DNA of 31,570 nt from JAYEID01 sp964581885 (GCA_964581885.1 CAZOPS010000003.1:1-31570), one strand, 5' to 3'. Shown: positions 6,584 through 15,305, numbered from the stretch's first letter. Numbers and translations are program-made. Notes: generated by a model not told the origin, from the sequence alone.

Positions 6584-7810
6584 CAAAACTATAGCAATGG
6601 GAAGTTCTCTTCCTGGGCCTACTGCATACGTGCCATTAACGTAAAGAGCAGAGCTGGCCCCACCATCCAAATTTAAGGCCTCTATTGCCCCCAAAGCTTT
6701 CATGGCATATGCAGTTTCGGGAACTGTAGCATCGCTAACAAGTGCTAGATAAAGATTACTACCATCCACACCAATTGCCCCTCGCAGGCCCCGAATGTCA
6801 GTTTGATAAGAAGTAAGGTCATCTATATCTACCACTACTTTACCTTCCGAAAGGAGAGCAGGGTAGTTAGAAAGACCAGCCGTAACTGGCTCGCCACTGT
6901 AATCAGAGGATCTTTGATAAAACGTGGCTGAGTTATCTCTGAACGTAGCTAAACCTGTTTTGCTCCAACTTAAAGCGTTTTCGTGCAGCCACCGGCCATT
7001 GCCAGAATTGTAAAATGCAAAATCAGTAGAATTTGTTTTGCTAGCGCAGGCAGAGTAATCCGGAGGGCAAAAATAACTAGCATTCATCCCTGCGTAACCG
7101 CCGTGATCCTTAACATGTTCTTCCAAAGGTTTGGTTGGACAGTTGTCGTAACAAGAATCTTCGCTTGCCGAAGAAGTTACTACTCTCACATCAGAAAGAG
7201 CAACTCTCACCAGATGCACCCCAAAACTTCCTCTTTCCGTATTAACATTAACAAAGTCATACCCCTCAATATCCGAACGGGGAACACGCTGCGGCCGGAG
7301 CGAGGCTAAGTATTCTTCGTGGTCCTTATCCAAAGAACTTATTACATCTAGCATCTTCTCCTTCAAAACATCAAAGTCTTTCTCCAAGAGCAACCCTTCT
7401 AAATCTTCCATTTTCTCTAAACTTTCAGCAATATCTAACCCTAATTCTTCATTTCTATTCAAGTTAAGTTTAAGAGAATTGTAGAGGCTGTAGGTTTCCT
7501 TCATCTCCATGTACTCTTTATTTTCTTCTTTTTCTGATAACTCGGAAAGCTCTTCTTCTAGCTTGGATGCTTGTGATTCCACCTTAATCTTTTCAAAGTG
7601 CCTTAAGTGGTCTTCATAAATACTTCTTTGGTAACTTTCCTCTGTTCGACTCAGTTCTTGCGATAGTTTTTCCAAGCGCTGATTAACATTACCTAACTCA
7701 AGAAAAAAATAATAAATTACATAGCTAAAGGACGCCACTACTGCCAAAAACAAAAACCCAAATAATACTGTTTTTCTAGCCAAAATTTTCTGCAGCAAAG
7801 AATTCTTCAC
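6575..7810 (-). CDS. Phosphodiester glycosidase-family (NAGPA/DUF2233) protein
   Basis: 411 residues. One membrane anchor (about 14-38) is followed by a long coiled coil (about 38-150, rich in Glu, Leu and Lys), then a C-terminal NAGPA-like domain from about 180. The domain shows YAGMNASYFCP, a Cys-rich insertion (SCYDNCPTKP, DYSACAS), GAIGVDGSNLYLALVSD and the signature LNLDGGASSALYVNG. Family members cleave glycosidic phosphodiesters or act on surface polysaccharide, and this one would be tethered outside the cell by its coiled-coil stalk. The start is GTG at 7810 with a TAATAT box 7 bases upstream, which suggests a leaderless mRNA. Confidence 0.85.
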   Translation of the reverse strand: MKNSLLQKILARKTVLFGFLFLAVVASFSYVIYYFFLELGNVNQRLEKLSQELSRTEESYQRSIYEDHLRHFEKIKVESQASKLEEELSELSEKEENKEYMEMKETYSLYNSLKLNLNRNEELGLDIAESLEKMEDLEGLLLEKDFDVLKEKMLDVISSLDKDHEEYLASLRPQRVPRSDIEGYDFVNVNTERGSFGVHLVRVALSDVRVVTSSASEDSCYDNCPTKPLEEHVKDHGGYAGMNASYFCPPDYSACASKTNSTDFAFYNSGNGRWLHENALSWSKTGLATFRDNSATFYQRSSDYSGEPVTAGLSNYPALLSEGKVVVDIDDLTSYQTDIRGLRGAIGVDGSNLYLALVSDATVPETAYAMKALGAIEALNLDGGASSALYVNGTYAVGPGRELPIAIVLTK

Positions 7811-7919
7811 ATTAAGTATATTACTACGTTAGCCAAATATATAAAAGTAAGCAAGCCTACTTTTACACTTCCGGTTCTTATGGTAAGTTAAATATATTAA
7901 ATCAGGTTCCTAAAAGGGG

Positions 7920-8177
7920 GTGAATATTGCTATACAAGTTAAGAAAAAAGACGGTCAGCTGGAAGATTTTAACTTCCTTAAAATTTATAGAAGTGTAATG
8001 GCTGCTGGGCTTCCTGAAGATCGGGCTAATACTGTAACCAATCAAGTGCAGGATTGGGCTGAATCCATGGGAGATGTGGTTTCCACTATGGAAATTAAAG
8101 CCAAGGTAATAGAACTTCTGGGAGATATAGATCCCGATGTAGCCCAAAATTACAAAACTTACAAAAAAACAGGGTAG
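7920..8177 (+). CDS. Stand-alone ATP-cone domain protein
   Basis: 85 residues, almost entirely one ATP-cone: VKKKDGQLEDFNFLKIYRSVMAAGL ... ANTVTNQVQDWA ... STMEIKAKVIELL. ATP-cones bind dATP/ATP and normally sit at the N-terminus of ribonucleotide reductase or in NrdR. Here neither is attached or adjacent. It could be a free nucleotide sensor. The GTG start is uncertain: AAGGGGGTGA overlaps it, and an in-frame ATA at 7932 has better spacing from that site. Confidence 0.75.
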   Translation: MNIAIQVKKKDGQLEDFNFLKIYRSVMAAGLPEDRANTVTNQVQDWAESMGDVVSTMEIKAKVIELLGDIDPDVAQNYKTYKKTG

Positions 8178-8218
8178 AGCCTTGCATTTCTCTCCTAAGT
8201 TGTTAACCTGTCTAAAAT

Positions 8219-9646
8219 ATGAACAAGGTTCGAGTTGCTTTTTTTGCTGATCCTCATATCCGCCACAGAAAAATTCAATCCCAAACCGACTTTGGTGCTC
8301 CCAGTAAATGGATTCCTCGCAAAGCACTGCAGGCTCTAAATAGTATTCAACCTGATTACATTTTTGGGTTAGGTGACTTAACAGCCACAGGTAGTGAAAA
8401 AGACTGGCAGGGGTACAAAAACTGGACAAGTAAATTAAATGCACCTGTTTTTGACCTTATGGGAAATCATGATCGGGATTATACTGTATTCCAAATGCAT
8501 AACTACGGAGAAGGCTACTTCACTATCCTAGACAGGGTCTCCGCAACCAAAGTAGTTAAAATTGGAAATTTAATTTTTATTCTTGTCTCAGAAGAACATG
8601 ATCCCGAAGGCAATAAAAGACTCCTAACTTCTACTGTACCTCTTCGCACCCTTGAATTTATTGAAAATACCCTTAAGAAATATTCTAAGGATCATAATAT
8701 CTTTGTGCTTAGCCATACACTGCTTCGCGGAACAACAGCACTTTCCAATGACTGGTCCTTTAACGATATAAACGCATGGAACACAATTTCAAAAAGATTT
8801 TTTAACTTGTTTAAAAAATACCCAGTGGTAGCGCATATGACGGGTCACGCCCATATAGATTACCGCTACCGGGCAAAACTAGAAAAGGCAAGAGATAGGA
8901 AAAACAAACAAAAAGTTGGTAAATTCATAAACGGTAAGAATTTTGATAAATTGCCCAACACTTATTTCTTAAATATGCCTTGCGTAGATACTGCCCACGG
9001 CTGGGTCGGAAGTAATTTCGCACTCCTAAGAAAGTTGGGAAAAGCTACAGCCAAGGCCAAACGCTCGCCCTTCCGGTGGCTATACATTCAACTAGAAGAA
9101 AAGGGTCCGCCAATCTTTGATATTTTATATACTTCAAGGATTCACTATATTCTGGGTCGCCCTGCTGTATATTACTTTGACATAACTCCGGGGAAAGAGA
9201 ACATAAATGTAATTACGCGTTGGGTGGGGAAAAACAAAGATAAAGAAAAATACACTGTATCTTTAGCAAATAAAATCAGACTTCCTAACCCTCAAGCAAA
9301 AATAATTGGCGCTGAACTAAGTCTAAGAAGCAAAAAGAACTTGCAAATTACTAGAGACAACTGGTTCCAAATTCCAGCAGGGGAAGCAGGTTGGGGTGTT
9401 TTTTCGCAAAGATTCACAAAAATGACACAAATAAGTGGTGCTAAAATTAAATCAGAAAATCTAAAAAGTTATAAACTTCAATGGAAAGGTAGTAAAGACA
9501 AAGGTAAAAACTGGCCAGAAACCTGGATCGAAACCCCTTCCCAACTAGGCAAGATCGTTGCCGTTAAACTAAAAATTAAATTCTTAGCCGGCAAAACCCC
9601 TGCGAAAATACAAGATATTATAGTAAAGACCAAAAACACGGACTAA
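8219..9646 (+). CDS. Metallophosphoesterase (calcineurin-like)
   Basis: 475 residues, without a signal peptide. The metal motifs are complete and in order: FADPHIRH (D11, H13), GLGDLTATG (D53), MGNHDRD (N83, H84, D85), FVLSHTLLRG and MTGHAHIDYR. The phosphatase domain covers about residues 1-280, followed by a lysine-rich beta-type region of about 190 residues of no recognised family. The substrate is unknown. The broken remnant at 102-585 looks like a relative, so there were probably once two copies. It starts 41 bases after the ATP-cone gene and may be co-transcribed with it. Confidence 0.85.
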   Translation: MNKVRVAFFADPHIRHRKIQSQTDFGAPSKWIPRKALQALNSIQPDYIFGLGDLTATGSEKDWQGYKNWTSKLNAPVFDLMGNHDRDYTVFQMHNYGEGYFTILDRVSATKVVKIGNLIFILVSEEHDPEGNKRLLTSTVPLRTLEFIENTLKKYSKDHNIFVLSHTLLRGTTALSNDWSFNDINAWNTISKRFFNLFKKYPVVAHMTGHAHIDYRYRAKLEKARDRKNKQKVGKFINGKNFDKLPNTYFLNMPCVDTAHGWVGSNFALLRKLGKATAKAKRSPFRWLYIQLEEKGPPIFDILYTSRIHYILGRPAVYYFDITPGKENINVITRWVGKNKDKEKYTVSLANKIRLPNPQAKIIGAELSLRSKKNLQITRDNWFQIPAGEAGWGVFSQRFTKMTQISGAKIKSENLKSYKLQWKGSKDKGKNWPETWIETPSQLGKIVAVKLKIKFLAGKTPAKIQDIIVKTKNTD

Positions 9647-9652
9647 TATAAT
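9647..9652 (+). promoter_or_regulatory. TATAAT box upstream of the 642-residue gene
   Basis: A consensus -10 box directly after the phosphoesterase stop codon, predicting a leader of about 100 bases. No clear -35 is seen. A 37-codon frame (9651-9764) runs through the leader and stops just before the next ATG, but its ATG lies in the -10 box, so I do not call it a gene. Confidence 0.45.
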
Positions 9653-9765
9653 GCAAACAGCTTCTTCTCAGACCACTTCAAAAACTTCTTTCCCATATGC
9701 TATTCTTTGTTTAGAGGACCTTAAAAATCTAAAAGCCGAATCAGAACCAGAAAAAGGAGCGTGAA

Positions 9766-11694
9766 ATGCAAGGGTCGAAGATCGTTCTAAGCGTAACAAT
9801 TATCACCTGCATCCTAATAGCACCACTAGGGGGATGGGGTGCAACACCACTCTGGGCAGCCGAGTCTCTCGATGAGTTCAATTTAGAACTCGATATCGAG
9901 AACGACGGCAGTATTACCATTCGCGAACTGACGCTGGACGAAGTGGACATTTCAATCCCTGTAGATGGAGAAGAGATTGAAATACACCTAGACGGGGTCC
10001 AGCTACGAAATGTAAGCGCTAACAACTTGGAGAAGCTCTTCGCCTCCTATGGATACCCAACCAAAATTCCAGACCTGGCACTAGACCCTCTACAAGTAGG
10101 GCTGCTGGTAGGGCATGGTGTTGAACACATTGGGCTTCGCAAAGAATCACACGGAAGCTGGCAAGAGCTAAGTCTCTACATCAACAATACCAAAACTCTG
10201 GAAGCAGAGTTTGCAGACAAGACATTAGATTTACTGCTTGCAGAAATGCAACTAGGCGAGAGGGAAGCAGAACTGGTACAAAGTTTCCTCCTGAAGGGTG
10301 AGAGCCAGGTACTTGTTAACTTACCCAAGGCAGAATCACAGGCCACTTTTGCTGACCAGATCGAGACCAGAAACACACCCCCTCTAAACCTTGTAAAAGC
10401 TGGAGCTACCATCTCAGGAACCGCTTCTGCTGGGGAAATACTCTCAGTAGGAGGGATTACCTTTGAGGAAGCAAACAAGCTTTTGGAAGGCCTGGGCATA
10501 CCCACAAGATGGCCCTACCTAATAGCCAATCCGCTAGCTGTTCTAGAAACAGAAACCGTAACCGCTATTGCAGGAAGAAATGGTTTACGGCTAGACAGCA
10601 AGAACGGACATTGGGCGCAGCTAGCTTGGGACAAGGAGGGACGCGAAATCCTTTACCAAATGGTCCCAGCAGTTCTGGACCTGGCAGATATGTATGGCTA
10701 CCCCCTCCAAGTTCCTGAGGGGGCAATTGCCAATACGCTTGCCCTGGTAGAGACTACTCTTCCGTCAACAGAAATCCAACTGACAATCCACAACAGCGAA
10801 GAGCAAGTGGACAGCTCCCCTCAAATCCAAATTGGCCAAGTATTAACCTTGGAAGTGGACAAGGCGGGCACTGTGCTACTTGAGGGTGTTCCAGCAGGAA
10901 CAACCTTCGTGGATTACAGCTGGATTGACTATCTAGGACCGGTTGCCCTCAGCTGGGACGGGGAAGCTAAGGAAATCCGCTACACTTCGGATGGCCTAGC
11001 CCTACCGCCCCTTTTTGTCGCAGAAGATGCAGCTGCTCAAGCAGGCAACATTGTCACAGGAGGCTTCCCGGACACAGTACTTGAAGAAGCCCCGTGGTCA
11101 AAGATAGACGACCTGCTGGGAAACACTGAGGTGTCGGGCATCGTAATAGCCACAGCAGGCTCCGCTCCCGAAGAATTGAACTTGGCATACAGCACTGAGA
11201 GAGGAATCAGGCCCCAAGCAAGAGCTTTGCCTTCTTTGGTCTTAGATCGAGAGGGCAACATTGCACTAGGGAACCAGCAGGCAGCTTTTAACCTAACACC
11301 TTACCTAGAAGAGCGCGGAATATCTCTAACAGAGATAGCGCGTTCCGTTCCGCTTGGAGTAGAAGCTGCCACGCTCTCTGTGGACTCCAACCAGGTAGGT
11401 ATAAGCCTCAACGGGGCAAACGATCCTATAGCCGGGCTGCGATGGGACTACGACCTACGTCAGAACGCTTTCGATACAGCTGATAAAGCATTTGGCGTAC
11501 GGAATTACGTAAATCTGGCAACCTACGGAATTGCAGATGTGGTATTCCCTAACTGGGAAGAAACTGCAACCGAAATGGTTGCTGGAGGTCGTGGCTTCCA
11601 ATGGGGAGTTCAACTAACCCTAGTAGATGACGTGGAGGAGCTTCCGCCCTCTCCGGCTGAGAAGCTTCTTCAAAGACTTGGTGTCACACCGTAA
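9766..11694 (+). CDS. Large secreted protein with internal repeats, no known family
   Basis: 642 residues. A signal peptide (about 1-32, hydrophobic core IVLSVTIITCILIAPLGG, cleavage near WAAES) precedes a long acidic, beta-rich body with almost no Cys and no further membrane segment. Two related modules are visible: about 85-125 (YGYPTKIPDLALDPLQVG ... HGSWQEL) and about 245-290 (LGIPTRWPYLIANPLAVL ... NGHWAQL), with a third partial echo at DMYGYPLQVPEGAIANTL. The C-terminus has no sorting signal. AAAGGAG lies 7 bases before the ATG. Its GC content is visibly higher than its neighbours and it has the strongest terminator in the window, so it is probably highly expressed. A surface or cell-attachment role is only a guess. 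Confidence 0.75.
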   Translation: MQGSKIVLSVTIITCILIAPLGGWGATPLWAAESLDEFNLELDIENDGSITIRELTLDEVDISIPVDGEEIEIHLDGVQLRNVSANNLEKLFASYGYPTKIPDLALDPLQVGLLVGHGVEHIGLRKESHGSWQELSLYINNTKTLEAEFADKTLDLLLAEMQLGEREAELVQSFLLKGESQVLVNLPKAESQATFADQIETRNTPPLNLVKAGATISGTASAGEILSVGGITFEEANKLLEGLGIPTRWPYLIANPLAVLETETVTAIAGRNGLRLDSKNGHWAQLAWDKEGREILYQMVPAVLDLADMYGYPLQVPEGAIANTLALVETTLPSTEIQLTIHNSEEQVDSSPQIQIGQVLTLEVDKAGTVLLEGVPAGTTFVDYSWIDYLGPVALSWDGEAKEIRYTSDGLALPPLFVAEDAAAQAGNIVTGGFPDTVLEEAPWSKIDDLLGNTEVSGIVIATAGSAPEELNLAYSTERGIRPQARALPSLVLDREGNIALGNQQAAFNLTPYLEERGISLTEIARSVPLGVEAATLSVDSNQVGISLNGANDPIAGLRWDYDLRQNAFDTADKAFGVRNYVNLATYGIADVVFPNWEETATEMVAGGRGFQWGVQLTLVDDVEELPPSPAEKLLQRLGVTP

Positions 11695-11754
11695 ATAGCA
11701 AAAAAAAGGTCCTCAACAAAAGGAAAAAGAAAAGAGAACCGCTCCCTGACTCAC

Positions 11755-11788
11755 AAGACCTTGGCCGCCCCCGCCAAGGTCTTTTTTC
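11755..11788 (+). terminator. Strong rho-independent terminator
   Basis: AAGACCTTGGC pairs with GCCAAGGTCTT around a C-rich 7-base loop, ending in a run of Ts. It terminates the 642-residue protein gene. Confidence 0.9.
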
Positions 11789-11879
11789 TTTTCCCAAAAG
11801 TAAAAAACTGGAAAAAAAACCTACAAGCCTAAAAGGCTGATTTAGTAAAAGAACTTCAATATGTAACGTAGTCTTGGCA

Positions 11880-11888
11880 TGTTATACT
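11880..11888 (+). promoter_or_regulatory. Extended -10 promoter
   Basis: TG-T-TATACT, 12 bases before the ATG at 11901. It lies downstream of the alternative TTG at 11874, which rules that start out. Confidence 0.6.
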
Positions 11889-11900
11889 TCAAATAGAACT

Positions 11901-12305
11901 ATGAAAGATCCTAATGAAAATTCAAACTCCAATTTATCCCGAATTCTTTTCTTCCTTATGGGACTTATTGCAACACTTGCTTACCGAGTAATTATTATTT
12001 TAAACTTCTTTGATCCTCTGTGGGTAAAAATTGCCTGGTATATTGGAACTATTGGTTTCATCATCTATTTTTTCTACGAATACCGCTCAGAAAAGAGGGA
12101 AGCACAATTAGTTAAAAAATATAAATTGAAAAGAATTGTAGAAGAATCCTATCAAGAAGGCGCGGCTAAAGAAGCGCTACTAAATCTATTAGAAAGCGCT
12201 GCCGGCTCCAAGTCACATTGGAACGCTGCTGTTATTTTTGCTCTCTCCGTCCTTGCCCTTATCATTGGAATTATTCTTGATTTTACTCAACTTCTTCCCC
12301 AATAG
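11901..12305 (+). CDS. Small membrane protein, three predicted TM segments
   Basis: 134 residues, not recognised. Membrane segments are at about residues 14-32, 37-57 and 108-130. Between the second and third is a charged cytoplasmic helix (EYRSEKREAQLVKKYKLKRIVEESYQEGAAKEALLNLLES). The N-terminal ten residues are polar and Asn-rich. It has its own promoter and is preceded by a strong terminator, so it is a separate unit. Confidence 0.65.
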   Translation: MKDPNENSNSNLSRILFFLMGLIATLAYRVIIILNFFDPLWVKIAWYIGTIGFIIYFFYEYRSEKREAQLVKKYKLKRIVEESYQEGAAKEALLNLLESAAGSKSHWNAAVIFALSVLALIIGIILDFTQLLPQ

Positions 12306-12377
12306 AGTTTTTGTTATCTACCTAGCAAAAAGTCATCTAAAGCCTCTGAAAAAACCCTTTTTGAGTGTCCGAATCAC

Positions 12378-12405
12378 TTGACATTTTCAAACTTTATTGT
12401 AAACT
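12378..12405 (+). promoter_or_regulatory. Consensus -35 promoter for the DPBB-like gene
   Basis: TTGACA at 12378-12383, 16 bases, then TAAACT at 12400-12405. This gives a leader of about 90 bases that ends in AAAAGGAGATAA before the ATG. It is the best -35 box in the window. Confidence 0.55.
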
Positions 12406-12502
12406 TATTTTTCCACAACAAGGGTTTGGAAATGAGACCGAAAAGCAAAGTAGGGTAGAGGTGCATTTTCAAAAGTCAATGTAAAGCGAAAAAAGGAGAT
12501 AA

Positions 12503-13018
12503 ATGAGCTTAGTCAGCGCACTAATCAGCATGAGTTTGGTACTCTCCGGAACAGCTTCTCAATATGCACCGGGAGTAATGGAAAGAACAATCCAAACTCG
12601 GCAAAACGGAAGGACAGCATATGACCTACCTAAGAACCTACCTCCGGTAGATGGGTTTGTGGCCCTAGCCGAAGCAGAACATATAGGGAAGATTGTTTTC
12701 CTACGACCCTACGGAAGAGGGGTGTGGGAAGCCTTCTTAGTCGCAGACTGTGCAGGAAAAAGCGACAGACAAAGCCCAACTGATAGCCGTTCGGGGTATC
12801 TATGGATGAAAACCAGCGGCGTTATTGCTGAAGTAGACGCTGCAACTGGAAAAAGGTGGGGGAAAACAAACGGCGGTATACCTATACGAATGCTTGTGCC
12901 CCCAAAAGAATCCATTGTAATCCCTCGAAAATTAGGTAGCAAGCTCCCCAACCATACGCTAGATAACCGTATCCTAGTGCAATTAGCCGGATTCACAATC
13001 CTTCTGCCAAACCAATAA
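12503..13018 (+). CDS. Secreted double-psi beta-barrel-like protein
   Basis: 171 residues. A signal peptide (about 1-18, MSLVSALISMSLVLSGTAS) precedes a domain resembling RlpA/3D-type double-psi beta-barrels: ASQYAPGVMERTIQTRQ, DGFVALAEAEHIGKIVFL, AFLVADCAGKSD and later ATGKRWG. The VADCAG stretch and preceding strand are the best matches; such folds often bind or cleave peptidoglycan. The residues needed for lytic activity cannot be checked by eye. AAAGGAG is well placed before the ATG. It is flanked by its own promoter and a strong terminator. Confidence 0.6.
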   Translation: MSLVSALISMSLVLSGTASQYAPGVMERTIQTRQNGRTAYDLPKNLPPVDGFVALAEAEHIGKIVFLRPYGRGVWEAFLVADCAGKSDRQSPTDSRSGYLWMKTSGVIAEVDAATGKRWGKTNGGIPIRMLVPPKESIVIPRKLGSKLPNHTLDNRILVQLAGFTILLPNQ

Positions 13019-13048
13019 GCAAACCAATAAGAACAAGTCTCAGCCCCA

Positions 13049-13093
13049 GGGTGCTTTTTCAACCTGCGCTCCGCACTAGAAAAAGCACCCTTT
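13049..13093 (+). terminator. Rho-independent terminator
   Basis: GGGTGCTTTTTC pairs with GAAAAAGCACCC (12 bp) around an 18-base loop, followed by TTT. It lies about 30 bases after the DPBB-like gene. Confidence 0.85.
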
Positions 13094-13121
13094 CTAGACC
13101 TTTCTAGACCTCAGAGGTCTG
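13094..13121. repeat. TAGACC palindrome, copy 3 (arm duplicated)
   Basis: CTAGACC occurs twice in tandem (13094-13100 and 13104-13110), then loop TCAGA and GGTCTG. It lies just past a terminator. Confidence 0.5.
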
Positions 13122-13205
13122 TAACTGCTGTCCCCATAGGCTCAAAATTGTGCTCTTGATTTGGCGCTTTTTCAGCCCTCGTTAATCCTTTCGTTACAGG
13201 TTTTT

Positions 13206-13222
13206 ATACCTCAGAGGTCTAG
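13206..13222. repeat. TAGACC palindrome, copy 4
   Basis: ATACC, loop TCAGA, then GGTCTAG, followed by AAAAGG exactly as after copy 1. It lies 6 bases past the rtcB stop on the - strand. Confidence 0.5.
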
Positions 13223-13228
13223 AAAAGG

Positions 13229-14398
13229 CTAGGCAATGATGACGGCGAGGGGGGTGAGTTCAATTTCCATTTTTGCTAGTTGTTTTTGGTCTTCCACTAC
13301 AGATTCAATGTCTTTATATGCCCAGGGGGATTCCTCAGGAATGTCACCTTTTTTTGCTTTACCCAGAACAACACCGCGCTCTTCAATATCTTCCAAAACT
13401 TCTTGGACAGAAAACTTTCGCTTAGCTTCGTTGCGTCCCATGGTTCGACCCGCCCCGTGTGCACAAGACATAAAACCATCTGGATTACCCAAACCCGTTC
13501 CAATATAAGAACTAGTTCCTAGACTACCAGGAACAATTACTGTTTCTCCCTCCCGAGCTCTAATTGCACCTTTTCGGTGAACCCACACCTCTTTTCCAAA
13601 ATGCTCTTCCAAAGCTGCATAATTATGATGGGCATTAAGCTGCTCACCAAATTCCAAAGGACCCAAAACTTCACTCAATGCACGCTTGGCTTTTTCCAAA
13701 ATCCTCCGTCTGTTTTCACGCGCAAATTTCATTGCCAATTGCATCGCTTGAACATACGCTCCCGCATCTTCTGTTTTCAGATCAAGGTAAGCTAAATCCC
13801 AATCTGGTAAATCAATGCCTCTTTTTTGGCACTGCTTCTGAGCTCTTTTATGAAAATGCTCAGCAATGGCATAGCCAAAATGGCGTGATCCTGTATGTAC
13901 CATCAAACACACTGCGCCTTCACCTGTTTTCAAAACATCAACAAAATGATTACCCCCACCTAAAGTTCCCAACGATTTTCTGGCCCGCTTAACTTCATTC
14001 TCCAATTCAGGAGGAAGCAAAGATTTATCGATAAAGCCAGAACCGGGTTGCGGCTTTTTGTGAATTCTAAACCCCATTGGTACGTCACGCATAACCTGCC
14101 CTGTAAACTTACGCAAGGACTCTTTACCTACATCGTCAGCAGGAAAATTAGTGGAGACATAAGCCATTCCACACCCAATGTCTACTCCCACAGCATTAGG
14201 ACAAATTGCTCCCTCAAGCGCTAAAACCCCACCAATAGGCATGCCGTAACCAATATGAGCATCAGGCATTAGCGCTGTATGGTGATAAGCAGGCAAAAGA
14301 TTGGACATGTTTTTTGCCTGCTGAAGGCAATCTTCTTCTAAATTTTTGGGATCTGTAAAAACGTAAAGTGGGACTCGTTCGGTATCAATTATTTCCAT
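13229..14398 (-). CDS. rtcB: RNA-splicing ligase RtcB
   Basis: 389 residues, close to the usual ~400. RtcB joins 2',3'-cyclic phosphate (or 3'-phosphate) and 5'-OH RNA ends using GTP and Mn2+, in RNA repair or tRNA splicing. All main motifs are present: NAVGVDIGCGMA (metal Cys), GTLGGGNHFVDV, VHTGSRHFG, NAHHNYAALEEHFG, the VPGSLGTSSYIGTG loop and SCAHGAGRTMGR with the guanylated His. No archease gene is adjacent. The ATG follows a TAATAT box by 6 bases, so the message is probably leaderless. Confidence 0.95.
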   Translation of the reverse strand: MEIIDTERVPLYVFTDPKNLEEDCLQQAKNMSNLLPAYHHTALMPDAHIGYGMPIGGVLALEGAICPNAVGVDIGCGMAYVSTNFPADDVGKESLRKFTGQVMRDVPMGFRIHKKPQPGSGFIDKSLLPPELENEVKRARKSLGTLGGGNHFVDVLKTGEGAVCLMVHTGSRHFGYAIAEHFHKRAQKQCQKRGIDLPDWDLAYLDLKTEDAGAYVQAMQLAMKFARENRRRILEKAKRALSEVLGPLEFGEQLNAHHNYAALEEHFGKEVWVHRKGAIRAREGETVIVPGSLGTSSYIGTGLGNPDGFMSCAHGAGRTMGRNEAKRKFSVQEVLEDIEERGVVLGKAKKGDIPEESPWAYKDIESVVEDQKQLAKMEIELTPLAVIIA

Positions 14399-14404
14399 GT
14401 CTTT

Positions 14405-14410
14405 ATATTA
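14405..14410 (-). promoter_or_regulatory. -10 box of rtcB, leaderless
   Basis: On the - strand TAATAT, preceded by TTG, ends 6 bases before the rtcB ATG. Confidence 0.5.
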
Positions 14411-14509
14411 CAACAATAAACTGCTAATACCAAAATTTAACATGCTAAAATAATAATCAGTAAGCCCAATAACTATACTGGGCCTGCACGGCCCCGAGGA
14501 AAGCGCGCT

Positions 14510-14767
14510 ATGTATTATTTTTATATTCTCCGCTGTTCTGATAATTCTCTTTACTCAGGCATAACAAAAGATCCCCAAAGACGAGTTAAAGAACACAATT
14601 TTGATAATGCTAAGGCTTCCAAATACACAAGAGCTCGCCGTCCAGTAAAGTTGGTCTACACTGAAAAGTGCAAAAGTAAAGAAAGTGCACTAAAACGAGA
14701 AGCAGAAGTTAAAAGTTGGGAAAAGAAGAAAAAAGAAGCTCTTGTTAGTTCCGGCAAGAACAATTAA
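14510..14767 (+). CDS. GIY-YIG nuclease-domain protein (UPF0213/YhbQ type)
   Basis: 85 residues, the normal size for this single-domain family. YFYILRCSDNSLYSGIT carries the variant GIY-YIG core (YIL and YSG), followed by the conserved RRVKEHN and the KYTRARRPVKLVYTE block, then KSKESALKREAEVKSW with the catalytic-type Glu. The family's role is unsettled; a DNA-processing activity is assumed. GAGGA is 9 bases before the ATG. A GGGCC/GGCCC hairpin (14480-14494) lies in the leader, just after a TATACT box at 14474-14479. Confidence 0.9.
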   Translation: MYYFYILRCSDNSLYSGITKDPQRRVKEHNFDNAKASKYTRARRPVKLVYTEKCKSKESALKREAEVKSWEKKKKEALVSSGKNN

Positions 14768-14804
14768 TATGGGTTCAAAGCAAAAAACAAGGAGGTGATA
14801 AATT

Positions 14805-15305
14805 TTGGCTAAACCATACCAAAACGCAACTACAATCTGCATTATTCTCACAATAACTGCTGCAATAGGAATAATAATAGGCCTTGCAACTGCAAACCCT
14901 GTCTATCCTGTTCTACTTCTGCTCCCAACCGCAGGATACGAGCTTTATCGAACAGAAGGTCAAAGTACCAAATTTGCTTCCGTAGTTATGGTCGCTATTC
15001 TTGTCGCAGAGCTAGCATTTATCTTACTTGGAATCAACTTTAATGTTGCTGGTTATTTGGGCTATTCAGGACAGTACATTAGTGGTTATTATGTGCCTTT
15101 TGGGGATATTAAAATCCTTGCCCCAGCATTAATGGCAGTAGCTGCTGTAGTTTTAATTAGTAACACTAGAGGAAAATATACAAAGTGGCTAGCAGCAATT
15201 ATCTTTGTCACTGCTTTTGCTATTGTCCATATTGTTGATCCTACAGCTTTTCAGCGATTGCTAAATGTTGGTGTTAAAGAAGGCATGCGCAGGCTGCGCT
15301 TCTAA
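14805..15305 (+). CDS. Integral membrane protein, about five TM segments
   Basis: 166 residues, not recognised. Membrane segments are at about 9-27, 30-45, 58-77, 103-121 and 127-147, with short loops and a basic C-terminus (KEGMRRLRF). The TTG start is supported by AAGGAGGTGA at 14789-14798, a near-perfect ribosome site 6 bases upstream. Confidence 0.75.
   Translation: MAKPYQNATTICIILTITAAIGIIIGLATANPVYPVLLLLPTAGYELYRTEGQSTKFASVVMVAILVAELAFILLGINFNVAGYLGYSGQYISGYYVPFGDIKILAPALMAVAAVVLISNTRGKYTKWLAAIIFVTAFAIVHIVDPTAFQRLLNVGVKEGMRRLRF

Noticed and set aside
9651..9764. 37-codon reading frame before the 642-residue gene
   Set aside because: Its ATG overlaps a TATAAT box, it has no ribosome site and its composition is unremarkable.
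13229..13522. Several forward reading frames opposite rtcB
   Set aside because: They are shadows of the conserved rtcB frame, without ribosome sites or recognisable motifs.
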